The notes: generated by a model not told the origin, from the sequence alone. A DNA stretch of 64,000 nt from Trogon surrucura (GCA_020746105.1 CM036632.1:2852001-2916000), one strand, 5' to 3'; shown: positions 42,784 to 54,169, counted from the first letter of the stretch. Program-made: numbers and translations.

Positions 42784-45700
42784 TCACTTGATGAGGATCC
42801 CCACGGGCCGGGCATCGTCCTCGCTGGTGTTCCTCAAGTTCCTCTCTGCCTCCTCCGAGGACCTGGGGAAGAGCAGGGTGAGAAGCAGCCGGGGGGGCCA
42901 CCAGTTGTCCCATTCCTCCCCAAAACTCACGCCAAGAAATCCTTCACTTCCTCCACGGTGATGTCCCCAGTGGTGTCCAGTGGGCTCTCTGTGCTGCTGT
43001 TGGGGGAATCGATGGGGCCGGGCGAGAAGGCAGCCAGGTGCTCCTCGGGGGACCCTGCTGGAGGAGGCAGCCATGACACGGGGCCGACCCCAGGAGCGGG
43101 TCCACAGGGACGGGATGGGCAATACCGGGATGGGGCGGTCACTCACGGTCACTGTCGGTGGGGGAGCGCCGGCCCTCGGGGCTGCGCGGGACGTGGGTGC
43201 CATTCGCTTGCGGCAGCTTCGGCGTCGCCATCGAGCTGTTGCTGAGAGGGAAAGCAGGGAGAGGTTACTGCTGGAGCCGCGGGACGGGGGTACAGGGGTG
43301 CTGCCGTAGCAAAGGTTCCCCCTGTGCTCCCTCAGGGCACGTCCCACCTGAGGCAGGAGGTGTCCTGGAGCCGGGTGACCTCCAGCCGGCACAGCGGCTC
43401 CGTCACGTTCCTGGCACTCAGCGAGAAGCGCTCGAACTCGGACGGTGAAATTAGGTAGAAACCTAGAGAGTGGGGACAACAAAAAAGCCTCAGGTGGAGG
43501 ACAGGGGAGGACAGGGCCCCCCCGCAGGGCTGCAGCCGGAGATGACACCCCATCCAGGCGGGACATGACCCCAGCTTGGGGCTCGTGCCCTCACCTTGGC
43601 CGTGCTTGGTGAAGACGCAGGAGGCGATGCCGCTGATGTCCTCCTTGCGAATGCAGCCGTAGTGGACCTGGGGCCGCAGGCCGGGCACGGTGAAGATGTG
43701 GATGTCGCCCAGGTTGGTGAGACAGGCCAGGCAGTTCTCCTGCCTCTCCTCGGAGCCAGTGCTGGTCAAGCTCACCAGGGCCACCTTCCGCACCCGGCAG
43801 CCCTCGTGTGCCGTCAGCTTGAACTTGGTCTTGGCACTCACTTTGGGCAGCGTGAAGACCTGGGGGGCGAGAGGAGCAAGGTTTTGGGAGGCACCTGAGC
43901 AGCTTCCCACCATGGAAGCCCTTGGCAAAATGCAGCACCTTCCCCCTTGGAGCCACCATCCTGGGGACAGGAGCGTCCCAGCACCTGGCTGGTCATCTCC
44001 AGCCCTGGGCCTGGGGTGACGGGGACACGCAGAAAGAACACGTTGTGGGTGACAAGTCCCATGCCTGTTGCAGGACACGGAGCCCCGCACTCACCTTGAA
44101 CTGCTCCTCAGAGGAGATGAGCATGGAGTGGCTGCCCTGCATGTCGGGAGCCTTGGCCAAGTCCCGTGAAACCTCGTAGGGCTCGGGCAGGGGGTTCCCT
44201 CGCCCGTCCAGCACCGCGATGGCCACTACGGGTGCCCGGTGCATCAGCTGGATCTCCTTCCCCAGCACCGCCTCCACCGCCCGCTCCGAAAACTTCTCCT
44301 GTGATGGCACCTCCAGGGCGTAGGCGAAGACGGAGCCAGAGTTGGTCCCTGCCCACATCGTGGGGCCGTGGTGGGCGGCTGCAGGGGCGGGAGCAGTGTC
44401 AGAGCCCCCTCCCCACAGTGTGGCACCAGCCAGAATCTGCTCAGGGGCTTTTCCCACAGAGTGGCAGCATCAGGGGGTGTCTCACCGTCTCGAAGGAAAG
44501 TGTCGGCGAAGTAGAGGCATCGCACCACCCCTGAGAGCGAGTCGTCGGCCGAGCGTGGCTCGATCCGCCGCTGCACGGGCGTCATCTCCACCTCGGGGGG
44601 GTCCCGCCTGCTCAGCCAGCTGCGCGTTGGCCTCCTGGACCTGCGGAGTAGGACACAGGGCTCAGCCCCTGCCCGGTGGGGACAAGGAGCAGCCGGGACT
44701 CCCCCCTCCCGGCTCACCTTGCTGGAAGGGCTGCTGGCATTGAGCCTCTTCTTGCCCGACACGCGGCTCTTGCGGATGCGGCGGAAGGACTGCCGCAGGG
44801 ATTTCTTGAGGGACTTCACGCGGGACAGGGGCCCCTCCATAGCCAGGGAGTCGTTGGGGTGCAGCGTACACCTGCGGGCATCGATGCCATTCAGCACCCG
44901 GACCCCCGCCACGTCGCTCTGGGGGGGGTCTCTGGCACCAAGATCCACCTCCTGCCCCCTATACCTGGCCAGCACGGGGTTGCGCCGGTAATAATCGAAG
45001 AGCCCGAAGCCGTGGCTGGTGCCGAAGGCAACGAGGTTCCACTCTGAGTGGAGGGTGACAGCGGTGACGGCAGCGGGGGGCACGCACTGCACCAGCACGC
45101 TGGGCTGGAAGCCGGGGGGCGAAGGGCAGGGGCCCGTTCTTGGGGGCCAGCCGGTCGTGGCCCTTCCAGGTGAAGCCCTCGCGGTCCTGCAGCAGATCGA
45201 CGGTGGCCACGCTGACTGCGTGCTCTGACTTCTCGTCACTCAGCTCCATCACCAGCACCTGCAAGGGATGAGAAAGGGATGGTGAGGGCACACAACACCA
45301 GCTCCACGCCTGGACAGCCACCCTGTTGCAAGCCAGGGGCTAAACCCCACGGGTTTACAGACAGGTACGGGGGTCTGCAGGGTCTGCAGCCCTCCCATGC
45401 TGTGTCTCCCCAAGAGGGGACGTTGAGAGGTGGCTTTTAGCCCCCACTCTGCCCCCTCACCACCCTACCTGCCCTGCCGTGCCAGCCACCACCATCTTGG
45501 CCGTGTACTTGCAGAGAGCGATCTTCTGCACGCCCAGGCGCGGGTCGTCGCTGTAGGGATCAAAGCAGCCCACCTGCAGGAGGGATTGGGGGGGGGGCAC
45601 AGGCGCCTTCATACAACTGCCCCCGCTCTGACGCACCCTCACGTCCCCCACCTCCGACCAGCTGGCGGGTACCGGCTGTGGCACGCAGGCATCGTGCCCA

Positions 45701-48700
45701 GGAAAGGTCTGTTGTGTCCCCCGGTTCTCCCCCCATGCTGGGGCAGACCCATGAGACAGCGCACGTGGAACAAGTGTCCCTTGTGTTCCCACAGGCGTCA
45801 CAGGGCAGCTGTGCCCCGAGCCGGGACAGCTCCAGGGGGTGCAAGCCCAGGTGCCTCTGCCCTCCCCCTCCCTGTCCGGAGGCAGGGGGGTGCTGGGGTG
45901 CACCCCACCCCGGGGCACCTCACCTTTCGGAAAGGCGGCCACTCCTCCTCGCCCGCCTGGTTGAGGCTGTCGTTGTGCTCGCAGTCCGTCTGGAAGATGT
46001 TGGCAGTGCCCAGCTTGTAGAGGGGTTTCAGAGAGACCCCCGAGGCGTCCCAGAACCGCACCGTGCCATCCTCGTGCCTGGGGAGGGGGGGACGGGGAGG
46101 CTCTGCTAGCGTGGGGCCCCGACATCTGCCCGGCTAACAAGAGCCGCCTGTGTGCCGGCAGCCACCGTGCCAGGATGGGGGGAGGGACGAGGGGGGACAA
46201 TGCAGCGGGTGACACGCTCCTGCCAGGCCATCAAGCTGAACGAGATGGGGGCAGCCCACCCAACGAGCATGGCTGGACCCCCCACCCCATCCCACTCCCC
46301 CAATGCAGGAAGGGGCTGAGGTAGGGGGGGGTGTGTGTGTGTGTGTCCGTCCCCTGGCACATTTCCAGTTTCCCAGATCCCCCCTCCCCACTGCCAGGCC
46401 ACTCACCCGGTGAGGAGAAGCCCCCTCTGTGTGGGCTCCTGAGCCAGGTTCTTCCCCCCATCGATGGGCCAAGCCTGGAGGGAGGGAGGGATGGAGGGAT
46501 TGAGCCCACCCATGGGGAGCAAGCATTGCCTCTCCACCAGCCCATCCTGGGGGGCTCAGGAACCGCTTCCCCCTCCACCATCACTCACCGCGGAGGAGAG
46601 CCGGGGACTCTGCTGCTCCCCAGCACTGACGATCCTCTCCCAGAGCTTGAGGGGCACGTTGGAGACATGGCAGGAGCAGGTGATGGCAGAGGAGTGGAGC
46701 GGTGCCAGGTACGGGGCAGGGATGGTGGGCCAGCCTGGCGTCTGGAGGTCGATGGCCACCAGCTCTTCCTCCACCAGCACGATGAGGGCACGGGGGTTCT
46801 CAAAGCCTGGGGAGCAAGGAGAGGTGGTGGCTGCTACTAGCAGAGACCCCCTTTTTCTCCACCACCCACTCCCCACGGCGGTGCCGGCGGGACGTACCGC
46901 CCTCGGTCGCCTCGGCGCTCTGCACGGTGAAGAAGTCGATGACGCGGGAGGTGAAGTCGAGCGTGGCCAGGGTCTGGCCCTGCAGCACGCTCACGCAGTG
47001 CCGGTCGCCGTAGCTGGCCCGCGGCATCCCCCCGCTGAAGATGATGAAGGGGTTCCTGGGTGGGGTGAAGCAACCTCCATCAGACCCCCCCAGGACATCT
47101 TCCTCCCATGCCCATCGCCAGCCCAGCCCGGTTGCCGGCGGGGGGGCTACACACCGGCGTAGCCGCCCCCTACACCGCAGGGACGTACCCTGACTCACAG
47201 GTCCGCCAGAGGATTTTGCTGATGGCTTTGCAAGGGAAGGGACCTGAAACAAAAATTGTTCCAAGGGTTGCAGCACTGGCGCCACGACCGGGGCAACTGG
47301 CCCCCGACTCCACTAACAACCCTCTCCTGACCCCCCCACCTCACCGTACCGTAGGGGATGGTGGACATGACGGGCTGCTGGGTCCTCTGGCCGGCACTGC
47401 CGACTGCCCACACCATGTACCCACCATCGCTGTGGGAGCTCACGATGCTCTTCCCGCTCTGCTCCCAGGCCAGGCTCTCCAGCTGCTGCGGGGACACACG
47501 GCGGGGGTTCAACATCCACGATTTGGGGGACACACACGAGGTCACGGCCCCGCCAGCCCCCTGCCACCCCCTGGTACCTGGTTTCCCAGGAAGAGGTGCT
47601 GGACGACACGCGTGCTCTGCTCCCAGAGGACCACCAGCCCCCGGCTGTAGCCGATGAGGAGCCGGCTGCCGTCGTGCGGGTGCTCCTGGATGGATTCCAC
47701 CGGCCCCAGTGCCTTCCCGCAGCGATAGTCGTCGGGGACACTGCGCAGGGGGAAAACGCAGGAGAGTCAGGGAGGGATGGGGGGTGCCGGGGAGAGGAGT
47801 GCGGGGCTGGTGGGGCTCACCTCTGCAGGATCTCATCCGGGAAGAGGGTTTTTTCCTCCAGCAGCACCAGGGCAGGCAGGGCAAGGAAGTAAACTGCGCC
47901 GCCCTCCGTGCCCAAGCAGGCCACCACGCCAGAGGACATCGGTAGGACCACCGTCACCCGTGTGATGCCAGGGGAGCAGCTGGGGGGGGAAGCAGGGGGA
48001 CTACATCAGCCCAGTGCTGGGTCTGGGGGAGCGGCAGAGACACCCCAAACCTCCCCTTGCCCTGACGCTGCATCGCCGCTGACCAGCATGAGCACTAATT
48101 GAAATTAAAGCCATTAAATAGCCCCCCCCGGGCTCTGCCAACACCTATCAAAAGCCCAAGGTTGCGTCTCCCCCACCCTGCACCATCCCAATCGGGATCA
48201 GAGGAGCATCCCTGCAAGGAAACCACTGCCACCGAGGTGACCTTGGCCACTGAGCGAGGTCGGCTGCTCCCACGCGCCGTTCCCAGCCGGCAGCGCTATC
48301 GCTCCCGGCCGCAGCCCCACGGCAGGGGGGTGCAGGTGGGGAACCCCCTCTCCTCCTCCCCAAGCAAGTACTTAGCGCTGTCGGACCCTGGGCGTCCCGG
48401 GAGGCCGAAGCTGCGGGTCTCTTCCAGGTGGGAGCAGCCTTCCTTCTGGCACACCTCCCAGAGGTGCAGCGTGTTGTCATCCAGCAAGGAGAGGAGCCAG
48501 CCCTGAGGTGGGGGGACACAACAACGACAGCGGGGTGGGTGGGGGGCCGGAGGGGCTGCTTCCAGGCTCCTCTCCCCAGGGACACCCACCTACCTGGCCA
48601 GCAAGAAAGTGCAGCTGGGTGACAGTGGCTGTCTCCTTGTGCAAGCCCGTCAGCTCCACGCCCGGCGCGCCATATCTGGCGGGGGTCCGTCAAAGAAACA

Positions 48701-51700
48701 ACGAGGGTAGAGCCATCCCCCACCCCTAGCAAACCCCTGGAGCCCCTATATCCATCCCCACTCAGGCCACAGTTCTGCCAGCAGGCACCAGTTTAACCCC
48801 AAGACCCCGAGCAGAGCCAGGACTGAGCATCCCTGGCTGTATCTTCAGCTGAAGCCACCTTGGTACCACCATCCCCGGCTGGGACCAAGCACCCCCGGCC
48901 ACATCAGGATGCGACCCACACGTGGCTGGGGCGGGTGCACGAGGGCCAGGCCGGCTCCTGCCCTCCGCCGCCCTCTCCTTCCTCAGCCGCAGGGCCGCGG
49001 CCTCGCAGAGGTGCCGGCAGCAGGGTGGGGTTCGGCATGCGCCGGCACGGCCTCACTCACCCGACTGGTCCCGGCAATTCCGCCGGCGACGCCGCTCAAC
49101 AGGAACCGGGGCAGCACCCGCGGCGGTGGCTTCAGCAGCCCGAACCCGGCATCTCCCCGACATCCCCGGACCTGGAGAGCTGCTTCCCCCCAGCTCGGCA
49201 TCCCATTGAGCGGCTGTGTCTCACATGGAGCGCTAGGGGGTTTCTGTCAGCCAGCCCCCGTGGTTCTCGCCCCCGGACGCCCTCCCCGGTGCCCTCGGCG
49301 TGGGGAACCAGCCCAGTGGCTCTGCCCGGATCAACAGGCAGGAGCTGTCTGGCAGCGCTGGGCACAGCCGAGCCGGCAGAGCCGGGCCAGAGCTGCCGAG
49401 GAGGCTTCAGGGAGTCCAGACGAGAGGGTGTGTGAGGGGGAGTGGGCAGGACAGGGGATGCCACCCATCCTTCTCGCTTATCCTGGGGTCTTTCCCCGCT
49501 CAAACTGGTGCCACGGGCCAAAAGGCCAGAAGCCCTTGGGGCAAGCGGCCAGGGAACGCCATTGGCATGGGCTCACCACCACGAGGGTCCAAGCATCTGT
49601 GCCAGGAGATCCCCCAGCCCCTCGATGCTGGGCTGTCTGCAGCTGGATCCACCCAGCCTGGCCGGGGAGCACCCACGGGTGCCCCCACTAACCAGTAGCA
49701 CCAGTCAGGCCAGCTCCGGCTGCTGCCTCACCCGGCTCCAGCTTCCCCAGCGCCACGAACCTCCAGAAGCATCTTCTCAGCAGCAGCCGGTGAGGGGCCA
49801 TGGGCAGGACCGCGCCGCCCCGCTGCCAGCCCCGAGTTGGGTACCAGCCCAAAACCATCCCTGTTGAGGATGCGGGGGGGGAAACGCAGCCCCCTGGGAA
49901 GGGGGGGTTTAACCGTCAGGGTAGCTGGAGCCAGCGCCCCATGGCGAGGCGGCCGAGCGGAGCGGCCGGCGACATCGCAGCCGGGGCTGGCACCGGGGCA
50001 GCCTCGACAGAATAATACAAAAAAAAAAAAAAACCCCACACAAAACCACGCCATCTTTGTGCTCGGGAGGCAGCGAGCCGCTGGCCTGGGGGAGGGGGAC
50101 CGCGGTTGTCCCCCCATATCCTGACCCCCGCTCCGGGCGCAGCCACCCTCCACGTCCCCATCCATCCCCCCTCCCTTCCCCGTACGCCCACCCCGCATTC
50201 CTGCGGCGCGGGGGCCCCCGAGCACGGGGGCCGCATCCAGCCCTGGCCGCCTGCCAGCAGCCCTCTGAAGTCTCCCTGCACGCCGCCGGCAACAAAGCCC
50301 GGCCGGGCTCCGCGTCGTTTGTGTCTGTGTCCCCCCTGCTCCTACCTCCAAACCCTGGCCCCCTCACTCAGGACTAGGCTCAGCATCCACTGCAGCCCCC
50401 CCCGACCCCAGCACCGGGCTGGCCAGAGGCTCCGCTGACCCCCCCCGAGGATGCACGGATGAAGGAAGGAAAGATACGACACCCCCAGGATAAAGGGAGG
50501 GTGACACCGGGGAGCAGCCCCCAGCTTGGGATGCCACCTGGGATGGCCAAGCCCCTCTGCTCCCCTGGTGTTTTGGGCAAGGCGAGGGTTTCATCCGGCC
50601 GCCCCCTCCCAGCTGCAGCCCAGCTGGACGGAGAGACAGACGGACAGACGCCGGCAGAGCCGGGCGCCGCCGGACGGGCCAGCAGCAGCACGGCCGCATC
50701 TCCCAGCATCGCCCTGCAACGCAGGGAGCTTGCAGAGGGGTATGTGTGCATGGGGGGGTCCTTACCTCCTGCCTGCGGTGGGGAAAAAGGATACAGCTTC
50801 ACGGCTCCTGCCTTGGTGCCGATGGCCATGACGCGCAGGGCAGGGTCGTAGGCCAGGGCGCTGGGCTGGCTGGGGAAGCCGTGCTCCACCGTCTGCCGTG
50901 GGGACAGGCAGGTCAGAGCTGGGACCTCGAACCCTCCCCAACTCCCTTCTCGCCCCCCACGGCTCCAATCCCAGATCAGCCTGAGCTTCACCTCCACGAC
51001 AGAGGATCACAGGGATGCTGCCTCATCCCCTGCCACCACGGGAGTCCTTGGGAATGAAGGGGGGACATCCCCCAATTTCCATCTGACACCCCAAAACAGA
51101 CCAAACTCAAACACACACTGAGGTTTGAGCTTATACAAGTGACTTCGCTGCCCACCCTAAACACCCCATCCGAGGCGCGGATGCCCCCTCGACGTGCCCG
51201 GGGGTCCGTGGTGCCGGGTGGCAGAACCAGGCGAGCGGGACCCGCCAGCGCCGGGGACGTCTTCGCCCGCGGGCACCTTCCCAAGGAAGTCCCGGCCGGC
51301 GAGCCCGGGCACGCCGTCGCCGGCCGGGGAGGGGCTGCCAGCCCGGCAGCGAGGGGACTCGGGGGGCATCCACCGCCCCGGCCCGTGGCGAGGGCACCAC
51401 GGGGCCGCTGGAGGGGGGGGGGTAAAGCATCCCCGGGGGGGCAGCTTGGCTGAGCGGCGACGGCGCGATCGGGCGATAGCGAGGCCGCCGGAGCCAGCCC
51501 GGCCGGATCCTGACCCGCTTCTCTTTGTCTGGGGCGGCCGAAGAGGCGCAGCGGGGCGGCTTTTTGCACCCGCCGGCGCAGCCACCGCCACCCCCACTCC
51601 AAAAGGCCACCTCGAGGAGCGTGCCAACGTCCCCCAGCCCATCCAGGGGGTCCCAGCCTGGGGAGGGAGGGGGGCAAGTTAGGAGATGCTCGCGGGTCGT

Positions 51701-53469
51701 GGTGGCAGCCCCACGCAGGGACAACTTGAATCTCCCCGGGGACACTCGTGCTGGAGGATGGTGACAGGAGCTGGGACATCTCGGTGATGCTTTAGGTGAT
51801 ATGATGACAACACCAAAGAACCCCCCCCCATAGCTCTCCTCCCAGCTCCCCTGCACGCCCCCCAAGGGAGACGGGGGGTGTCCCGGCCAGCAGCCCCCAC
51901 CCCGCACGCAGCGGGGCCGCATCCGGCAGGCTGTGCCGTCCCGGCCAAGGCGCACTCCCGGCCAAATTACTGCAAATCCTCGGCAGATCTGGAGCTCGGG
52001 AGGAAAAACAACCGTTAATGGGAGGCAGGTGGGCAGCTGGCGGCCCCCACACCCACCCCGGCCAGAACAGGGCCGCTCCCTGGCCCCCCCCTCCCTGCGA
52101 TGGGTGCAGACCCCCCAAGGTGCCTGCCTGGGGAGGATCAGGCCCATGGGAGCACCCTCTCCAAAAATCAGGGGGGTCCGGGGAGGCCCCTCACCCCCAG
52201 TGGTGGGTCTGGGGGGGTTAGGGTTGTGCTGGGGCAGGGGGTGCTGGCTCAGTTTCCCCCCCCCGGCACACCCCAACACCTCCCAGCCCTGCCGTGGGGT
52301 GACGTGAGGGTCCCCTCCATCCCCACCAGGACTTTGGACAAGCACCCAGTCCAAGATGCTGCCCCGGACGGACGGACACGTCCTGCACGAAGTCGGGGGG
52401 GCCAGGCCAGGAGGATGGTCCCAACATCGGAGAGCTCCTGGGATGGGGCACCCCTCGTCCCTCTGATGCCCGGAGGGTCCCTCTCGGGTGGTTTGATGAG
52501 CCCGGGGAGGGGGAGGCTCTTCCCCCCCTCCCCCAACATGAGGGAGCAGAGTGGGGCCAAGCAGGGCCAAGGTCCGAGGCCCCCGATGTCCCCCAAGACC
52601 CGTATTTGGGCTGCAAGAGGTCCTTGAGCCCCCACAGCCCTTCCTGCCGACACAGGGGATCCGGGCCCCCCATATCCCACCCTGAGGGGGCCGGGGTGAG
52701 GGGCTGAGACCCCCTGCCGCGGGGGTTGCAGCCGGGGATGCTCCAGGGCCGGGGGCAGCGGGGGACCCCAAAACGCTGTTGCAGGTGAGTGAGGCCCGGG
52801 GGACACCCCGGGGTGGGGGCAGCGCGGGAAGTGGGGCGCTCGGGGGACCCCCCGCCCCGGTGGGGTGGGAGAAGAGGGGACGCAGCGCCGGTGAGGGGGG
52901 GTCACATCGTGCCCTATGGCGCCCCCCCGGGTGCGGGAGGCGGGGGGAACGGAGGCGGGGTGTCCGCTGCACCCCGGGGGAGAAGAGCAGCTCCCTTCTC
53001 GCCCGGGGGTCCCGGTACCCACCGCGGCGGGGTGCATCTCTCCCGGGGCAGCCCTGCACCCCCGGAGATTTCCCCTTCCCCGGGACGCAGGGGGGGATCC
53101 CGCTGCCGCCGCCCCCCTCCGGGGGTGCACCCCGGTCCCCCGGGGGGATGGGGGGGGGGGGGCGGTGCCCCGGGCGTTGCTCCCCTCCCCCGGGAGCGGC
53201 ATCCCGCTCGGGGCTGGGGGGTGTGTGCCTGCGCCACCGGGGGGCTGCCCGCACGCCGCTCCCGAGGCCCTGCCCGACAGCCCCGGTGGCTCCCGGTGAG
53301 CCCCGGGGTCCGCTCGCCGCGCCCCCCCACCCCCCCCCTCCCCACCCCGCTCCCCGGCTCCCCGGCTCCCCTCCGGCCCCGGACGCACCTTGCTGAAGGC
53401 GAAGAGGTCGTGGCGGAGGCGGTCGCGGTGCGGGTCGGCACCTTGCCGCCGGAACCGAAACTTCATCAT
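42784..53469 (-). CDS. LLGL1: Lethal giant larvae homolog 1, with two +1 homopolymer slips
   Basis: LLGL1 is a cortical polarity protein that binds PAR6-aPKC and non-muscle myosin II. Minus-strand exons: 53469-53389, 50892-50795, 48675-48594, 48502-48372, 47979-47821, 47740-47578, 47485-47350, 47243-47189, 47055-46898, 46806-46589, 46474-46407, 46077-45924, 45573-45469, 45258-44965, 44871-44718, 44640-44486, 44378-44095, 43859-43595, 43462-43348, 43241-43147, 43054-42931, 42862-42784. It starts [16 protein letters not shown] and ends [11 protein letters not shown]40-type propeller segments run through most of the protein. The aPKC-target basic loop [20 protein letters not shown] is in the exon 44871-44718. 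The length is 1056 codons (human 1064) once one extra base is discounted in each of exons 14 and 16. Read literally, the frame breaks at about residue 590 and stops in exon 16. Confidence 0.93.
44595..44601 (-). other. LLGL1: +1 frame slip in LLGL1 exon 16 (C7 run on coding strand)
   Basis: The frame entering exon 16 reads [13 protein letters not shown]. After a run of seven C the family sequence [20 protein letters not shown] continues one base out of frame. Exon length is 155 where the flanking phases require 154; six C would restore it. Confidence 0.85.
45114..45119 (-). other. LLGL1: +1 frame slip in LLGL1 exon 14 (C6 run on coding strand)
   Basis: Upstream frame [19 protein letters not shown] and downstream frame [19 protein letters not shown] are joined through a run of six C. 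Five C would give one continuous family-like frame. Exon length is 294 where the flanking phases require 293. There is no GT-AG intron that could explain it. Confidence 0.88.
46331..46346. repeat. (GT)8 microsatellite in LLGL1 intron 11
   Basis: A short GT dinucleotide run follows a G7-8 stretch. It is a simple repeat lying between LLGL1 exons 11 and 12. Confidence 0.8.
48676..50794 (-). other. LLGL1: LLGL1 intron 2
   Basis: The donor is GTATCC at 50794 and the acceptor ends at 48676. A stronger GTAAGG donor lies 29 nt further into the intron. It contains a short A-run near 50018. Long open frames here reflect GC content and lack family similarity. Confidence 0.8.
50893..53388 (-). other. 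LLGL1: LLGL1 intron 1
   Basis: A 2.5-kb, very GC-rich first intron lies between the 81-nt first coding exon and exon 2. Open frames of up to 700 codons cross it but continue through splice sites and show only low-complexity Pro/Gly/Arg composition. They are not genes. Confidence 0.85.
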
Positions 53470-53880
53470 GGTGGGGCCGGTGGCGGCGCGGAACCGGGCG
53501 GGGCCGGGGAGCCCGGGGGCCGGTACCGGGAGATTGGGGTGGGTGGCGGGGGGGGGGGGGGGGTTGGAAAGGAGGGGGCGGTGCCGGTGCGGCTCCCGGT
53601 GCCGGGGGTGGGGAGGGATGGGGAGGGGAAAGGGAGGAAAAGGGAGGGGGGGGGGGGAGTTTCCCGGTGGCGGGTCCCGGTGCGCGCGCACGAGCACCGA
53701 GCGCCGCGCGCCGAGCCCCCGGGCAGGCACCGCCGCGGCGGGGCGGGGGGGGGGGGGGGGAGAGGGCGGGGCGACGATCCTTTGACGGACAGTTCCCTCC
53801 GCCAATCGCCGCGCGGCCCCGCCCTCCGGCCGCTGCGCATGCGCCCGCCGCGGGGGGCGACGGGAGTTGTAGTTTTTGGG
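53470..53880 (-). promoter_or_regulatory. LLGL1: LLGL1 CpG-island promoter and 5' leader
   Basis: Upstream of the LLGL1 ATG (53469) the sequence is extremely GC-rich with G runs at about 53549-53566, 53648-53659 and 53746-53760. Three recognisable elements follow each other: CCAAT at 53812-53816, a perfect NRF1 site TGCGCATGCGC at 53834-53844, and a ZNF143-like GGGAGTTGTAGT at 53862-53873. No TATA box is seen. The start site is inferred to lie between about 53500 and 53800. Confidence 0.7.
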
Positions 53881-54059
53881 TTTCCCGCCTCTCTCCGGCG
53901 CCCTCTGTTGGGGCGCTTTATTTATTGCCCTTTTTTCGGGTTTTTTTTTGGAGGGGTTTTCCTTTTTGGGGGGGTTTTTCCCCCTCCAGGGGCTGCTCAT
54001 GTGGTGTTCCACGAGCACATGGTGAATTCAGGGGCTTTATCTTGGCCTACAGGCCGCGG

Positions 54060-54080
54060 GTTGCCATGACAACATGGCGG
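54060..54080 (+). promoter_or_regulatory. RFX X-box-like and YY1-like motif pair
   Basis: GTTGCCATGACAAC (54060-54073) differs at one base from the palindromic RFX X-box GTTGCCATGGCAAC. It overlaps AACATGGCGGC (54070-54080), a YY1-type motif in + orientation. Such pairs mark TATA-less promoters, but no + strand gene follows. Confidence 0.5.
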
Positions 54081-54095
54081 CTACCGGGGCCTAGT

Positions 54096-54169
54096 GCTGG
54101 CAGGGGGTTGAGCACGGCCCCGCTCGGCGCATCCGCGCCGAGCGGGGCCGTGCTCAACCCCCTGCCAGC
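54096..54169. repeat. Perfect inverted repeat, 35-bp arms with a 4-nt loop
   Basis: Positions 54096-54130 pair perfectly with 54135-54169 around the loop ATCC. I checked every base pair by position. The arms are about 75% G+C. Confidence 0.95.

Noticed and set aside
41454..43245. Long + strand frames over the LLGL1 3' UTR
   Set aside because: They are opposite a UTR and last exons, have no domain similarity, and sit between two convergent poly(A) signals.
51131..53254. Open frame of about 700 codons on the minus strand
   Set aside because: It runs through LLGL1 intron 1, is Pro/Gly/Arg low-complexity, and reflects scarcity of stop codons in very GC-rich DNA. No family similarity or splice logic.
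52249..54069. Overlapping 400-590 codon frames on both strands across LLGL1 exon 1 and its promoter
   Set aside because: They cross the real exon in other frames or read through its splice donor. Composition is that of a CpG island.
54074..54095. Start of a gene: the ATG in ACATGGCGGCTACCGGGGCC resembles the FLII start (MAATG)
   Set aside because: A stop follows after six codons and no splice donor keeps the frame. The likeness is chance.
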